Of a stretch of DNA of 33,318 nucleotides, positions 16,026 through 23,452 are shown one piece after another. The notes under the pieces are model-generated. The model saw only the letters and a list, made by a program, of their open reading frames with translations, made no database searches and was not told the DNA's origin. Location of the stretch: contig FR885430.1 of assembly GCA_000436375.1 (NCBI GenBank), positions 1 through 33,318 on the forward strand. The letters run 5' to 3'. Positions within the stretch are counted from its first letter, which is position 1, and each line of letters starts with the position of its first letter. The position numbers and the translations under genes are program-made. This DNA comes from Azospirillum sp. CAG:239 (lineage in GTDB: Bacteria; Pseudomonadota; Alphaproteobacteria; RF32; CAG-239).

Positions 16026-17177
16026 TTGGCCGCCACGGATACGGAAATTCTCGCCCGGCTCCGCCTGATTAACACCGACGGCATCGGGCCGGTTACCTTT
16101 TACAAACTGCTGAAAACATGCCGCAGTGCCGAAAACGCTTTGCGCAGCCTGCCGCCGAAATTTCATCCTGCCCCGCTTGCCGCCGCCGAACGCGAAATTT
16201 CTCTGGCCCGCGCCAAAGGCATTAAAATTTTGGCCTTCGACAATCCCGAATATCCGCAGAAACTGCGCGAACTGGAAGACGCGCCCCCTTTTCTTTACGT
16301 CAAAGGCCGCACCGACATCCTCAATCGGTCGCCGGCCGTTTCCGTCGTAGGTGCGCGCAACGCTTCAATTAACGGCCGCAAACTGGCCTCCCGGATTGCC
16401 TACGATCTGACCGGCGCCGGCGTTCTGATTGTCTCCGGCATGGCGCGGGGCATTGACGCGGCTTCGCACAAAGGCGCCATGTATGCGCTTGAACAAAACG
16501 GGCCGACGGTGGCGGTGCTCGGAACCGGCGCGGACATCGTTTATCCGGCAGAAAATTTTTCCCTTTATGAGCAGATTGCCGCGCAGGGCGCCGTCATTTC
16601 CGAATTTCCGCTCGGCACCGAAGCGCAAAGCGGCAACTTTCCGCGCCGCAACCGCATAGTCTCTGCGCTGGCCGACGCTGTCCTTGTCGTCGAAGCCGGC
16701 ATTCATTCCGGCTCGCTGATAACTGCCCGGCTGGCATTGGAACAGGGACGCGACGTTTTTGCGGTGCCCGGTTCGCCGGTCGAAGCCCGCGCCGCCGGTC
16801 CCAACAAACTTATCCGCGACGGCGCTTTTCTGGCCGAGGGCGCCGAAGATATCCTCAACGGCCTGAACCTCGCCCGCTGCCGGAAAATAAAGCCGCTGCC
16901 GCCGGTTGCCGCGGAAGATTTATTTGCAAAACCGCTTGACAAAGTCGAAAATAATGTCGATATTCCTCAACAGCCGGACCAGACGGAGAAAAAGCCCAAA
17001 GTCATCGACTTTCTTACCGCGGAAGGCGTTTATGTCGATGAAATCATCCGCGCCACGGGGTTGGAACCCGCCGCGGTTTCCCTTGAGCTTTTGGAACTCG
17101 AAATGGCCGGCAGGATTGAGCGCCAAGTCGGCAACAAAGTGGCATTAATCAAACGAGCAAAGAAAGACGCAATATGA
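16026..17177 (+). CDS. dprA: DNA-processing protein DprA (Smf)
   Basis: DprA binds incoming single-stranded DNA and loads RecA during transformation. The 383-residue product has an N-terminal helix-hairpin region (LRLINTDGIGPVTFYKLL) and the extended Rossmann fold with GARNASINGRKLA, VSGMARGIDAASHKGA, AVLGTGADIVYP, FPRRNRIVSALADAVLVVEA and SGSLITARLALEQGRDVFAV. A C-terminal winged-helix domain follows (about 325-378, KVIDFLTAEGVYVDEIIRAT). The start is TTG, with AAGAAG just upstream inside the end of plsY; there is no nearby in-frame ATG. The last four bases overlap the start of topA (ATGA). comEC, its partner in DNA uptake, is also in the window, but no other competence genes are. Confidence 0.94.
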   Translation: MAATDTEILARLRLINTDGIGPVTFYKLLKTCRSAENALRSLPPKFHPAPLAAAEREISLARAKGIKILAFDNPEYPQKLRELEDAPPFLYVKGRTDILNRSPAVSVVGARNASINGRKLASRIAYDLTGAGVLIVSGMARGIDAASHKGAMYALEQNGPTVAVLGTGADIVYPAENFSLYEQIAAQGAVISEFPLGTEAQSGNFPRRNRIVSALADAVLVVEAGIHSGSLITARLALEQGRDVFAVPGSPVEARAAGPNKLIRDGAFLAEGAEDILNGLNLARCRKIKPLPPVAAEDLFAKPLDKVENNVDIPQQPDQTEKKPKVIDFLTAEGVYVDEIIRATGLEPAAVSLELLELEMAGRIERQVGNKVALIKRAKKDAI

Positions 17178-19627
17178 AATTAGTTATCGTTGAGTCCCCG
17201 GCCAAAGCCAAAACCATCAACAAATATCTCGGCTCCGATTATAAGGTTCTGGCCAGTTTCGGCCACATTCGCGATTTGCCCAGCAAGGACGGCTCCGTCA
17301 ACCCGGACGACGGTTTCGCCATGACCTGGGAGCTCAGCGCCGGCGGCAAAAAACGCCTCAACGACATCATCGCCGCGCTCAAGGACTGCGACACGATTGT
17401 CCTCGCATCCGACCCGGATAGAGAAGGAGAAGCGATAGCCTGGCACATTCTTGAAGAACTGACCGCCCGCAAGAAAATCAAAGACAAGAAAATCGAACGC
17501 GTCGTCTTTCACGAAATTACCAAATCCGCCGTTACCGAAGCCATTAAAAATCCCCGCCAGATTGACGACAATCTGGTTTCCGCCTACATGGCCCGCCGTG
17601 CGCTCGACTATCTGGTCGGCTTTACGCTCTCGCCGGTGCTGTGGCGCAAGCTTCCCGGTTCCAAGTCGGCCGGCCGTGTTCAGTCGGTCGCCCTTCGTCT
17701 GATTTGCGACCGCGAAAACGAAATTGAAAAATTCAAACCCGAAGAATACTGGACGGTCGACGTTGACCTCATTACCAAAACCCAGGCGCTGATTCGCTCG
17801 CACCTGATAACCCTCGACGGCAAAAAGCTCGAAAAATTCGACCTCAACACCGAGGCTAAGGCCATGGATGCCAAAGCCAAAATCGAAGCGCAGGAATTCC
17901 ATGTTTCCAACGTCGAACGCAAAAAGGCCAACCGTTATCCGGCACCGCCGTTTACCACCTCCACCCTGCAGCAGGAAGCGGCCAGAAAGTTAAGGTTCAG
18001 CGCGAAGAAAACCATGCAGGTGGCGCAAAAACTGTATGAAGACGGTTTTATAACCTATATGCGTACTGACGCCGTCAACCTCTCGCAGGAAGCCATTGCC
18101 GCCTGCCGTGAAGTAATCGTCAGGTATTTCGGCGAAGCCTACCTGCCCAAAACCGCCAAGGAATACAAAACCAAATCAAAGAATGCGCAGGAAGCGCACG
18201 AAGCCATTCGTCCGGCACATGTTTCCGACACGCCCAAAAAACTGGAAGTCAAGCTCGATTCTGACGCGCACAAACTCTATGAACTTATCTGGAAACGCAC
18301 CGTTGCCTGCCAGATGAACCCGGCCGTACTGGACAAGGTCGTTATCGATTCGACCTCCGCCGACGAAAAAATCATCCTCCGCGCTACCGGACAGGTCATA
18401 GATTTCGACGGTTTCCTGAAACTTTATCAGGAAAGCAAGGACGACAGCGACGACGATGACGAGAACCGTATACTGCCGAACGTCGAAAACGGCGAAAACG
18501 TCAGCAAGGGCGACATTATTCCCGAACAGCACTTTACCACGCCGCCGCCGCGCTTTACCGAAGCGAGCCTGGTTAAAAAGCTTGAAGAACTCGGCATCGG
18601 CCGCCCGTCGACCTATGCCTCGATTATCGCCGTGCTTCAGGAACGCAAATACGTCCGTGTCGAAAAACTGCGTTTCATTCCCGAAGACCGCGGCCGCATC
18701 GTAACCGTATTTCTCGAAAACTTCTTCAAAAAATATGTCGAATATGACTTTACCGCCCAGTTGGAAGAATATCTGGATGACGTGTCCGCCGGCGAAATGG
18801 AATGGAAAAAGCTTTTGGGCGGTTTCTGGGTCAAATTCATCAAAAACATTGATGCCGTCAAACCGCTGCAAATCAGCGAAGTAATCGAAAAAATCGACGA
18901 AGTTCTGTCCTATCACCTCTTTCCGCCGCGCGAAGACGGTTCCGATCCGCGCGTTTGCCCCGAGTGCGGCAAAGGCCGCCTTTCGGTCAAACTGGGAAAA
19001 TTCGGCGCTTTTCTGGGCTGCTCCAACTATCCGGAATGCAAATACACCAAACCGCTGACCGACGTCAAGGAAGAGGAAATGAAAGACACGCCGCGCCCGG
19101 CTAATCCGGAAGACAAGGTTCTCGGCGAAATGAACAGCCTGAAGGTTTACCTCAAAAAAGGCCCTTACGGCTATTATGTCCAGCTCGGCGAAGACGCCAC
19201 CGCCACAACCGAAAAACCCAGACGCAGTTCCCTGCCGAAATTTCTGAAACCTGAAGATGTTACTTTAGAACAGGCGTCTACCCTGTTGAGTTTGCCTAAA
19301 CAACTCGGCAACGGCATTGAGGTCAACATCGGCAAATTCGGCCAGTATCTGAAACAGGGCGGCAAATCAAAATCGCTGACCGGCAATGACAACATCTTCA
19401 ACATCACGTTGGAACGCGCCGAAGAAATTCTCAAAGGCGTTGCCGAACGTCCGGCCGGAAAAATTCTCGGACAGCATCCGAAAGACAAAGCCGACATTAC
19501 TTTAAATTCGGGACGTTACGGCCCTTACCTCAAGTGGGGCAGAAACAATTACGCCATTCCGAAAGAGTATCGAGACAAAGAACTGACGCTTGACGATGCA
19601 CTGAAAATAATCAGCGCTAAAAAATAA
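17174..19627 (+). CDS. topA: DNA topoisomerase I TopA
   Basis: TopA relaxes negative supercoils by a type IA strand passage. The 817-residue protein has the TOPRIM domain (KLVIVESPAKAKTINKYLG at the start and LASDPDREGEAIAWHI near residue 75-90). The central domain carries GFITYMRTDAVNLS, with catalytic Tyr295, and GIGRPSTYASII. A four-cysteine zinc ribbon lies at about 595-622 (CPECGKGRLSVKLG then GCSNYPEC). The rest, to 817, is made of repeats of the TopA C-terminal type (KKGPYGYYVQLG, NIGKFGQYLKQGG, NSGRYGPYLKWG), the form usual in alphaproteobacteria. It overlaps dprA by four bases. A strong terminator follows the stop. Confidence 0.96.
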   Translation: MKLVIVESPAKAKTINKYLGSDYKVLASFGHIRDLPSKDGSVNPDDGFAMTWELSAGGKKRLNDIIAALKDCDTIVLASDPDREGEAIAWHILEELTARKKIKDKKIERVVFHEITKSAVTEAIKNPRQIDDNLVSAYMARRALDYLVGFTLSPVLWRKLPGSKSAGRVQSVALRLICDRENEIEKFKPEEYWTVDVDLITKTQALIRSHLITLDGKKLEKFDLNTEAKAMDAKAKIEAQEFHVSNVERKKANRYPAPPFTTSTLQQEAARKLRFSAKKTMQVAQKLYEDGFITYMRTDAVNLSQEAIAACREVIVRYFGEAYLPKTAKEYKTKSKNAQEAHEAIRPAHVSDTPKKLEVKLDSDAHKLYELIWKRTVACQMNPAVLDKVVIDSTSADEKIILRATGQVIDFDGFLKLYQESKDDSDDDDENRILPNVENGENVSKGDIIPEQHFTTPPPRFTEASLVKKLEELGIGRPSTYASIIAVLQERKYVRVEKLRFIPEDRGRIVTVFLENFFKKYVEYDFTAQLEEYLDDVSAGEMEWKKLLGGFWVKFIKNIDAVKPLQISEVIEKIDEVLSYHLFPPREDGSDPRVCPECGKGRLSVKLGKFGAFLGCSNYPECKYTKPLTDVKEEEMKDTPRPANPEDKVLGEMNSLKVYLKKGPYGYYVQLGEDATATTEKPRRSSLPKFLKPEDVTLEQASTLLSLPKQLGNGIEVNIGKFGQYLKQGGKSKSLTGNDNIFNITLERAEEILKGVAERPAGKILGQHPKDKADITLNSGRYGPYLKWGRNNYAIPKEYRDKELTLDDALKIISAKK

Positions 19628-19659
19628 AACAAACCCCTCGTCTGAGGGGTTTGTTTTTT
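19627..19659. terminator. Bidirectional rho-independent terminator after topA
   Basis: CAAACCCCTC pairs with GAGGGGTTTG around a GTCT loop, flanked by AAA and six T. It overlaps the topA stop and the stop of the converging minus-strand gene, and works by sequence in both directions. Confidence 0.88.
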
Positions 19660-20438
19660 CAGTTGAAATGATTCTTTTTGGCCAGATATTTTTCCCTAAA
19701 CCTCTTTCGCTGGCTTTTCAACGGCAACAGACAGGTCACGGCAGCCAGCAGATGACGTTTCAGCTTCTTCAGCAGTCCGCCGAGATATATTTTTGAACAA
19801 TACCATTTCAGGCTGATCGACAGGCTCAACCGCACATTGTGCAAAGCCCGGTCAAAAAGTTCCGCTTCTCCCTGCCATTCACAGGCCGGATTACGGTAAA
19901 ACGTAACTTTGGTTATGCCGTCGGCCGGCTTCTCCTCACGATAGCCGGTTTTGACCGCAGACAGATATATATAAAGCAAATCTGTCTTTTTGCCAGAAAA
20001 GGCTTCCGTCATCGCCCGATAGCTCCGAATGATTTCCGCATCGTCCCAAATCTCGTCCTCGGCGCAATGCACCAGCAAAATCCGCCGCGCCGCGGCAATT
20101 TTATTTTTGAGTTTGGCAATCCGGCGGTCATATTTTGCCTTCACAGCAGGATAACACTCATGAATACTGCGGCCGGTATCAAAATCATGCGCGGAATATA
20201 TGCCGGTCGCCAAATCGTCCACTTCGTCAAAGCAGGGCTGTTTCGAACGCAGACGCAAATTCTTTTCGAGCAGAAAATCTTTAAAATCCGTTTGCAGCAG
20301 CTTTTCAACCACGTCGGGATTTTTAATGTAAATCCAGTCGAACGGAAACGATTCATACTGAAGGTGCAAACGCCGCAGATTGAAAGAACACTTGCATTTG
20401 CTGCCGATGGGAATAATCAAATCATATGTCTTCTTCAT
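19659..20438 (-). CDS. DUF1796-type putative papain-like cysteine peptidase, 259 aa
   Basis: The N-terminus has the family pattern IPIGSKCKCSFNLRR with candidate nucleophile Cys15, and SFPFDWI at 30-36. Later segments include ILLVHCAEDEIWDD, a possible His-containing active-site strand. DUF1796 members are annotated as putative papain-like cysteine peptidases, and their substrates are unknown. There is no signal peptide. The C-terminal 40 residues are very basic and amphipathic (LKKLKRHLLAAVTCLLPLKS then QRKRFREKY), which may attach the protein to a membrane. The ATG at 20438 has GGAGA at good spacing and is preferred over an upstream TTG. A near-consensus promoter lies at 20467-20494. Two further family members start divergently 140 bases away. 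Confidence 0.7.
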   Translation of the reverse strand: MKKTYDLIIPIGSKCKCSFNLRRLHLQYESFPFDWIYIKNPDVVEKLLQTDFKDFLLEKNLRLRSKQPCFDEVDDLATGIYSAHDFDTGRSIHECYPAVKAKYDRRIAKLKNKIAAARRILLVHCAEDEIWDDAEIIRSYRAMTEAFSGKKTDLLYIYLSAVKTGYREEKPADGITKVTFYRNPACEWQGEAELFDRALHNVRLSLSISLKWYCSKIYLGGLLKKLKRHLLAAVTCLLPLKSQRKRFREKYLAKKNHFN

Positions 20439-20466
20439 TAAAAAAATCTCCGACAAAATTGGGCAA

Positions 20467-20494
20467 ATAATATCCTATCCACATAAAATGTCAA
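20467..20494 (-). promoter_or_regulatory. Strong sigma70 promoter for the gene at 19659-20438
   Basis: On the minus strand a perfect TTGACA is followed after 16 bases by TATTAT, about 30 bases before the start codon. It is back-to-back with the rightward promoter at 20525-20552. Confidence 0.6.
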
Positions 20495-20524
20495 AGATTT
20501 TCCAGTTCCGCCTCAAACCGACGG

Positions 20525-20552
20525 TTGACTCCGCCGGACATTAGACTATTCT
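20525..20552 (+). promoter_or_regulatory. Likely promoter for the DUF1796 tandem pair
   Basis: TTGACT is followed after 16 bases by TATTCT, about 30 bases before the ATG at 20582. A short GACA repeat (CTGACAGACAGACA) begins at the -10 box. Confidence 0.5.
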
Positions 20553-20581
20553 GACAGACAGACAAATAATGACAGGCAACC

Positions 20582-21457
20582 ATGACAAACGATAACAAAC
20601 AACCGGGCTATATCCTGAAAAAACACATCGTCAAATTTCTGACTTTCTGGATCTTTCCCGAGATTCTGCGCAAATATGCCGCCCGTCGCCTGCGTTGGCG
20701 CCTCGGCATCGGCGCCAAACCCGAAACGCTGGCTGAACGTCTGAATTATCAGCGTCACATAAAACAGGCACGCAAAGAAGCCGCAACAAAAAACATCTTC
20801 GCCTATCGGATTGTTTCTCTCGGCAGCGACTGTTTCAGCCGTACGATTCCGACCCTGTGGGGTGTCAAACCGCGTAAAAGACAAGGAGAACCGGGCTGCC
20901 CGTTTGACCTCAGCACCAATTTTCTAAGCGGAATCGTCCGCAATATTGAAGAAGACTTCGCAAACTATTTTAATACGCTGCATTTCAACGGACGCTTTTG
21001 GGAAATCGCGCGCAGCAACACCGTTTTCAGCCACGAAAACGACTGCGGACCGAATGATGAAAACACCATCCGCAAAAGGTTTTCAGGACGTATCGACAAC
21101 TTTCGCCGCGCACTGGCGGATGTCAGGCCGGCTTTGTTCGTCCATCACTTTATCCGAGGATTGAACGACGCGACTCCCGATGAAACGGCAAAATTGCTAA
21201 ACCGCCTCTGGCAGTTGCTGAACGACAAACGCTGCGGACTGCCGTTCCGGCTGCTGGTTGTCGACCATTGCAATTATATTCCCGCCGCCGAACTCATTCC
21301 CCAAATCTGCCTTTTCGCTCCGGATTATCTGCCGGACGATTACCTTTGGAATTACCCCGAATTCGAATTCTCCGCGGCCGGCCTGCGCTTTGAAACGGAA
21401 TTTATCGACATCTCTCAATATCTCATCCGACTAATGCTTCAGTCCTCTGCGGATTGA
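20582..21457 (+). CDS. DUF1796-like putative cysteine peptidase, 291 aa (first of tandem pair)
   Basis: The product shares with DUF1796 proteins the strand-loop YRIVSLGSDCFSRTIPT (candidate Cys84) followed by PFDLS at 107-111. Other conserved pieces, judged from its tandem neighbour, are HENDCGPNDENTIRKRF, RLLVVDH, FAPDYLPDDYLWNYPE and SAAGLRFETEFIDIS. The first 45 residues form a basic amphipathic stretch (KKHIVKFLTFWIFPEILRK) that resembles short segments seen in surface-glycan enzymes. Function is unknown; a peptidase role comes from the family name only. It has an AGG ribosome-binding site, a promoter at 20525-20552, and lies head-to-head with a third family member. It ends 111 bases before the tandem copy. 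Confidence 0.65.
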   Translation: MTNDNKQPGYILKKHIVKFLTFWIFPEILRKYAARRLRWRLGIGAKPETLAERLNYQRHIKQARKEAATKNIFAYRIVSLGSDCFSRTIPTLWGVKPRKRQGEPGCPFDLSTNFLSGIVRNIEEDFANYFNTLHFNGRFWEIARSNTVFSHENDCGPNDENTIRKRFSGRIDNFRRALADVRPALFVHHFIRGLNDATPDETAKLLNRLWQLLNDKRCGLPFRLLVVDHCNYIPAAELIPQICLFAPDYLPDDYLWNYPEFEFSAAGLRFETEFIDISQYLIRLMLQSSAD

Positions 21458-21568
21458 CAAAAAAATGTGCTGACACACAAATAGTACAAAAAGAGAAAGA
21501 ATACAATTCAAAATTGTTGATCAGTCATCATTTTTTTTCCTTAAATATAAAAAAACAAAGGAAAAAAA

Positions 21569-22507
21569 ATGCCAAAACATATTCTGCCTCCCAATCCGCG
21601 CGGTCATAACCTTCCCTCAAAACAAGCCGCAAGTTATAAGATAAGAAAACATATTGTAAAAATACTGACTTTCTGGATTTTCATCCCACCATTACGCAAA
21701 CAAATTCAACGTAATCTGCGCTATTGGTTTGGTATAGATTTAAAACCGGAAAGTTTTGCCGAACGACACCGTTACCGGCAGGCCCAAAGAAAAAGCCTGC
21801 AACATTTTGCCCATACAGATCTTTTTTCTTACCATATCGTTTCACTGGGTTGTGATTGTTTCTGCCGAACAATTCCCACTTTATGGGGACTAAAGCCGCG
21901 TAAAAATCAGGGAGAACTTGGATATCCGTTTGACCTCAGCAACAACGCCCTGCCCGGTATTCTGAAAAATCTTCGCGAAGATTTTTCAGAATATTTTACC
22001 AATATGTACTTTAACGGAAAACATTGGTATCTTCCGCAAAGTGACTCTCTCTTCTGTCATGAAGACGACTGCGGACAAAATGACGACGACAAAATCCGCG
22101 AACGTTTTACCCGCCGTATCAAAAACTTTCAAAACGTAATCAGCCACGACGTTCCGATACTCTTTATCAATCGCTATTGTCCGGCTTCAAACCTGACCAA
22201 GGAAAAAGCCGTTGATTTATATAATGAACTATTCGAAATTCTTCTCCAAAAAAGAAAAAATAAACCGTTCAAGCTGTTGATTGTTGACTACCAACGGCAA
22301 TTGCCGCAGGAAAATCTCAATTCTGAAATTTACATTCTGGCCCCGGATTACCTGCCCGAAACCTATGTCTGGAATTACCCCGAATATCGAATGTCTGCGG
22401 CCGGCCTGCGCTTTGAAACGGAATTTATCGAGATTTCCCAAGAACTGATTAACCAAATGAAAACAGACAAAAAATCAGCCCCCGAACCGACTGTACCTGC
22501 CGACTGA
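21569..22507 (+). CDS. DUF1796-like putative cysteine peptidase, 312 aa (second of tandem pair)
   Basis: This is a full-length paralog of the preceding gene: RKHIVKILTFWIFIPPLRK, then YHIVSLGCDCFCRTIPTLWG (Cys97 aligned with Cys84 of the neighbour), GYPFDLS, CHEDDCGQNDDDKIRERF and SAAGLRFETEFIEIS. It has a longer N-terminus and a short Pro-rich tail. AAGGA eight bases before the ATG is a good ribosome-binding site. The gene is visibly more AT-rich than its neighbours, except for a C-terminal tract identical in DNA to the first copy. The 111-base leader is very AT-rich and contains the palindrome ACAATT CAA AATTGT (21503-21517). Function is unknown. Confidence 0.65.
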   Translation: MPKHILPPNPRGHNLPSKQAASYKIRKHIVKILTFWIFIPPLRKQIQRNLRYWFGIDLKPESFAERHRYRQAQRKSLQHFAHTDLFSYHIVSLGCDCFCRTIPTLWGLKPRKNQGELGYPFDLSNNALPGILKNLREDFSEYFTNMYFNGKHWYLPQSDSLFCHEDDCGQNDDDKIRERFTRRIKNFQNVISHDVPILFINRYCPASNLTKEKAVDLYNELFEILLQKRKNKPFKLLIVDYQRQLPQENLNSEIYILAPDYLPETYVWNYPEYRMSAAGLRFETEFIEISQELINQMKTDKKSAPEPTVPAD

Positions 22508-22529
22508 AAATTTGGCAACAGTTAAGACT

Positions 22530-23042
22530 CTACGGCATCTTATGATTCTGGCACCTTTCTTTAATATAATCAGCCAGTTCGCTCAAATCGCTTTCTGACA
22601 ACGGCAACTCAAAATCAGTATTCTGCATCTTCAAAAACATTGTCGAAATCGTTCGCCCGTTGACAACGGTTTTTTCGTTACAGCCGGTTCCGATACAGAT
22701 ACCCAGCCGGTCATACAATACATGCAGATTTTTCGTATCTCCCGGGTCAATGTCAAAAGCCTGTAGCGAAATAAGCACATAAATACCGTTGCAGCTCGTT
22801 GCCACCCATTTCCAGTTTCGCAAATCATATGCCGTTTTAAAACGCCCGCTTCCGTATCTGGAAAGCCCCTGCCCGCCGGCATACGGCCGGTTGTCATAAC
22901 TTTTTCCGTCAGCCTTATAAAAAAGCGGCCTGCCTTCTTCGTCTTTCTGCCGTGCCAGAAAATCAATGATCTTTTTTCTTTCTTCTTCCCGCCGGTTATT
23001 ATACTCAGACTTTATTTCCGCAAATGTCATCTTTGACAGCAT
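22530..23042 (-). CDS. Hypothetical protein, 170 aa
   Basis: I do not recognise this protein. It begins with a charged coiled-coil-like helix (FAEIKSEYNNRREEERKKII). A mostly beta domain follows (YDLRNWKWVATSCNGIYVLISLQAF, RLGICIGTGCNEKTVVNGRT), ending in a helix (SESDLSELADYIKERC). There is no signal peptide or membrane segment. The open frame continues to a GTG at 23123, but a promoter-like sequence at 23073-23100 places the transcript start inside that extension. I therefore use the ATG at 23042, which has a G-rich stretch before it. It converges with the DUF1796 tandem pair with 22 bases between stops and no clear terminator. Confidence 0.6.
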   Translation of the reverse strand: MLSKMTFAEIKSEYNNRREEERKKIIDFLARQKDEEGRPLFYKADGKSYDNRPYAGGQGLSRYGSGRFKTAYDLRNWKWVATSCNGIYVLISLQAFDIDPGDTKNLHVLYDRLGICIGTGCNEKTVVNGRTISTMFLKMQNTDFELPLSESDLSELADYIKERCQNHKMP

Positions 23043-23072
23043 TTCATATACCCCCGCTAAGCCAAACCGCTT

Positions 23073-23100
23073 ATAATATCGCCACTTTACCACCAACAAA
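23073..23100 (-). promoter_or_regulatory. Possible promoter of the gene at 22530-23042
   Basis: On the minus strand TTTGTT is followed after 16 bases by TATTAT. It would start transcription about 23 bases before the ATG at 23042. The -35 match is only partial. Confidence 0.33.
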
Positions 23101-23267
23101 CGTGCAAATCTACAGAAATTCACCCCAATATCGCATGTCGGCAGCCGCCCCTCATATCAAAAACAAAACTTACCGACCCAACAAAAAACCGGTTTCCCCA
23201 AAAAGCAACCGTTGCAATTCCCCTCTGAAAGAAACGGCCAAAAGTCCAAAATCGCGCGGTATGCTAC

Positions 23268-23298
23268 AAAAAAAACCGCCTAAGTGGCGGTTTTTTTT
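23268..23298 (-). terminator. Rho-independent terminator of tRNA-Phe
   Basis: ACCGCC pairs with GGCGGT, extended by A8/T8 to a stem of 13 base pairs with a TAAGT loop. It lies directly after the tRNA 3' end on the minus strand. Confidence 0.88.
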
Positions 23299-23300
23299 AA

Positions 23301-23376
<76 letters not shown>

Positions 23377-23393
23377 ATCAACTGACGAAAAGG

Positions 23394-23422
23394 TTTATAA
23401 TTCATATTTTTCCGCTTGTCCA
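23394..23422 (-). promoter_or_regulatory. Promoter of tRNA-Phe
   Basis: On the minus strand TGGACA is followed after 17 bases by TATAAA, about 17 bases before the mature tRNA 5' end. Confidence 0.6.
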
Positions 23423-23452
23423 GCAGAAAATTAAATTTTTAATATTTTTTTA

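Noticed and set aside
21454..21486. Perfect TTGACA overlapping the stop of the first tandem DUF1796-like gene, considered as a promoter for the second
   Set aside because: No acceptable -10 box lies 16-18 bases downstream; only ACAAAT- or CAAATA-like sequences are found.
23043..23123. GTG start giving 27 more residues to the gene at 22530-23042
   Set aside because: The predicted promoter lies inside the extension, and the extra residues look unlike the rest of the protein.
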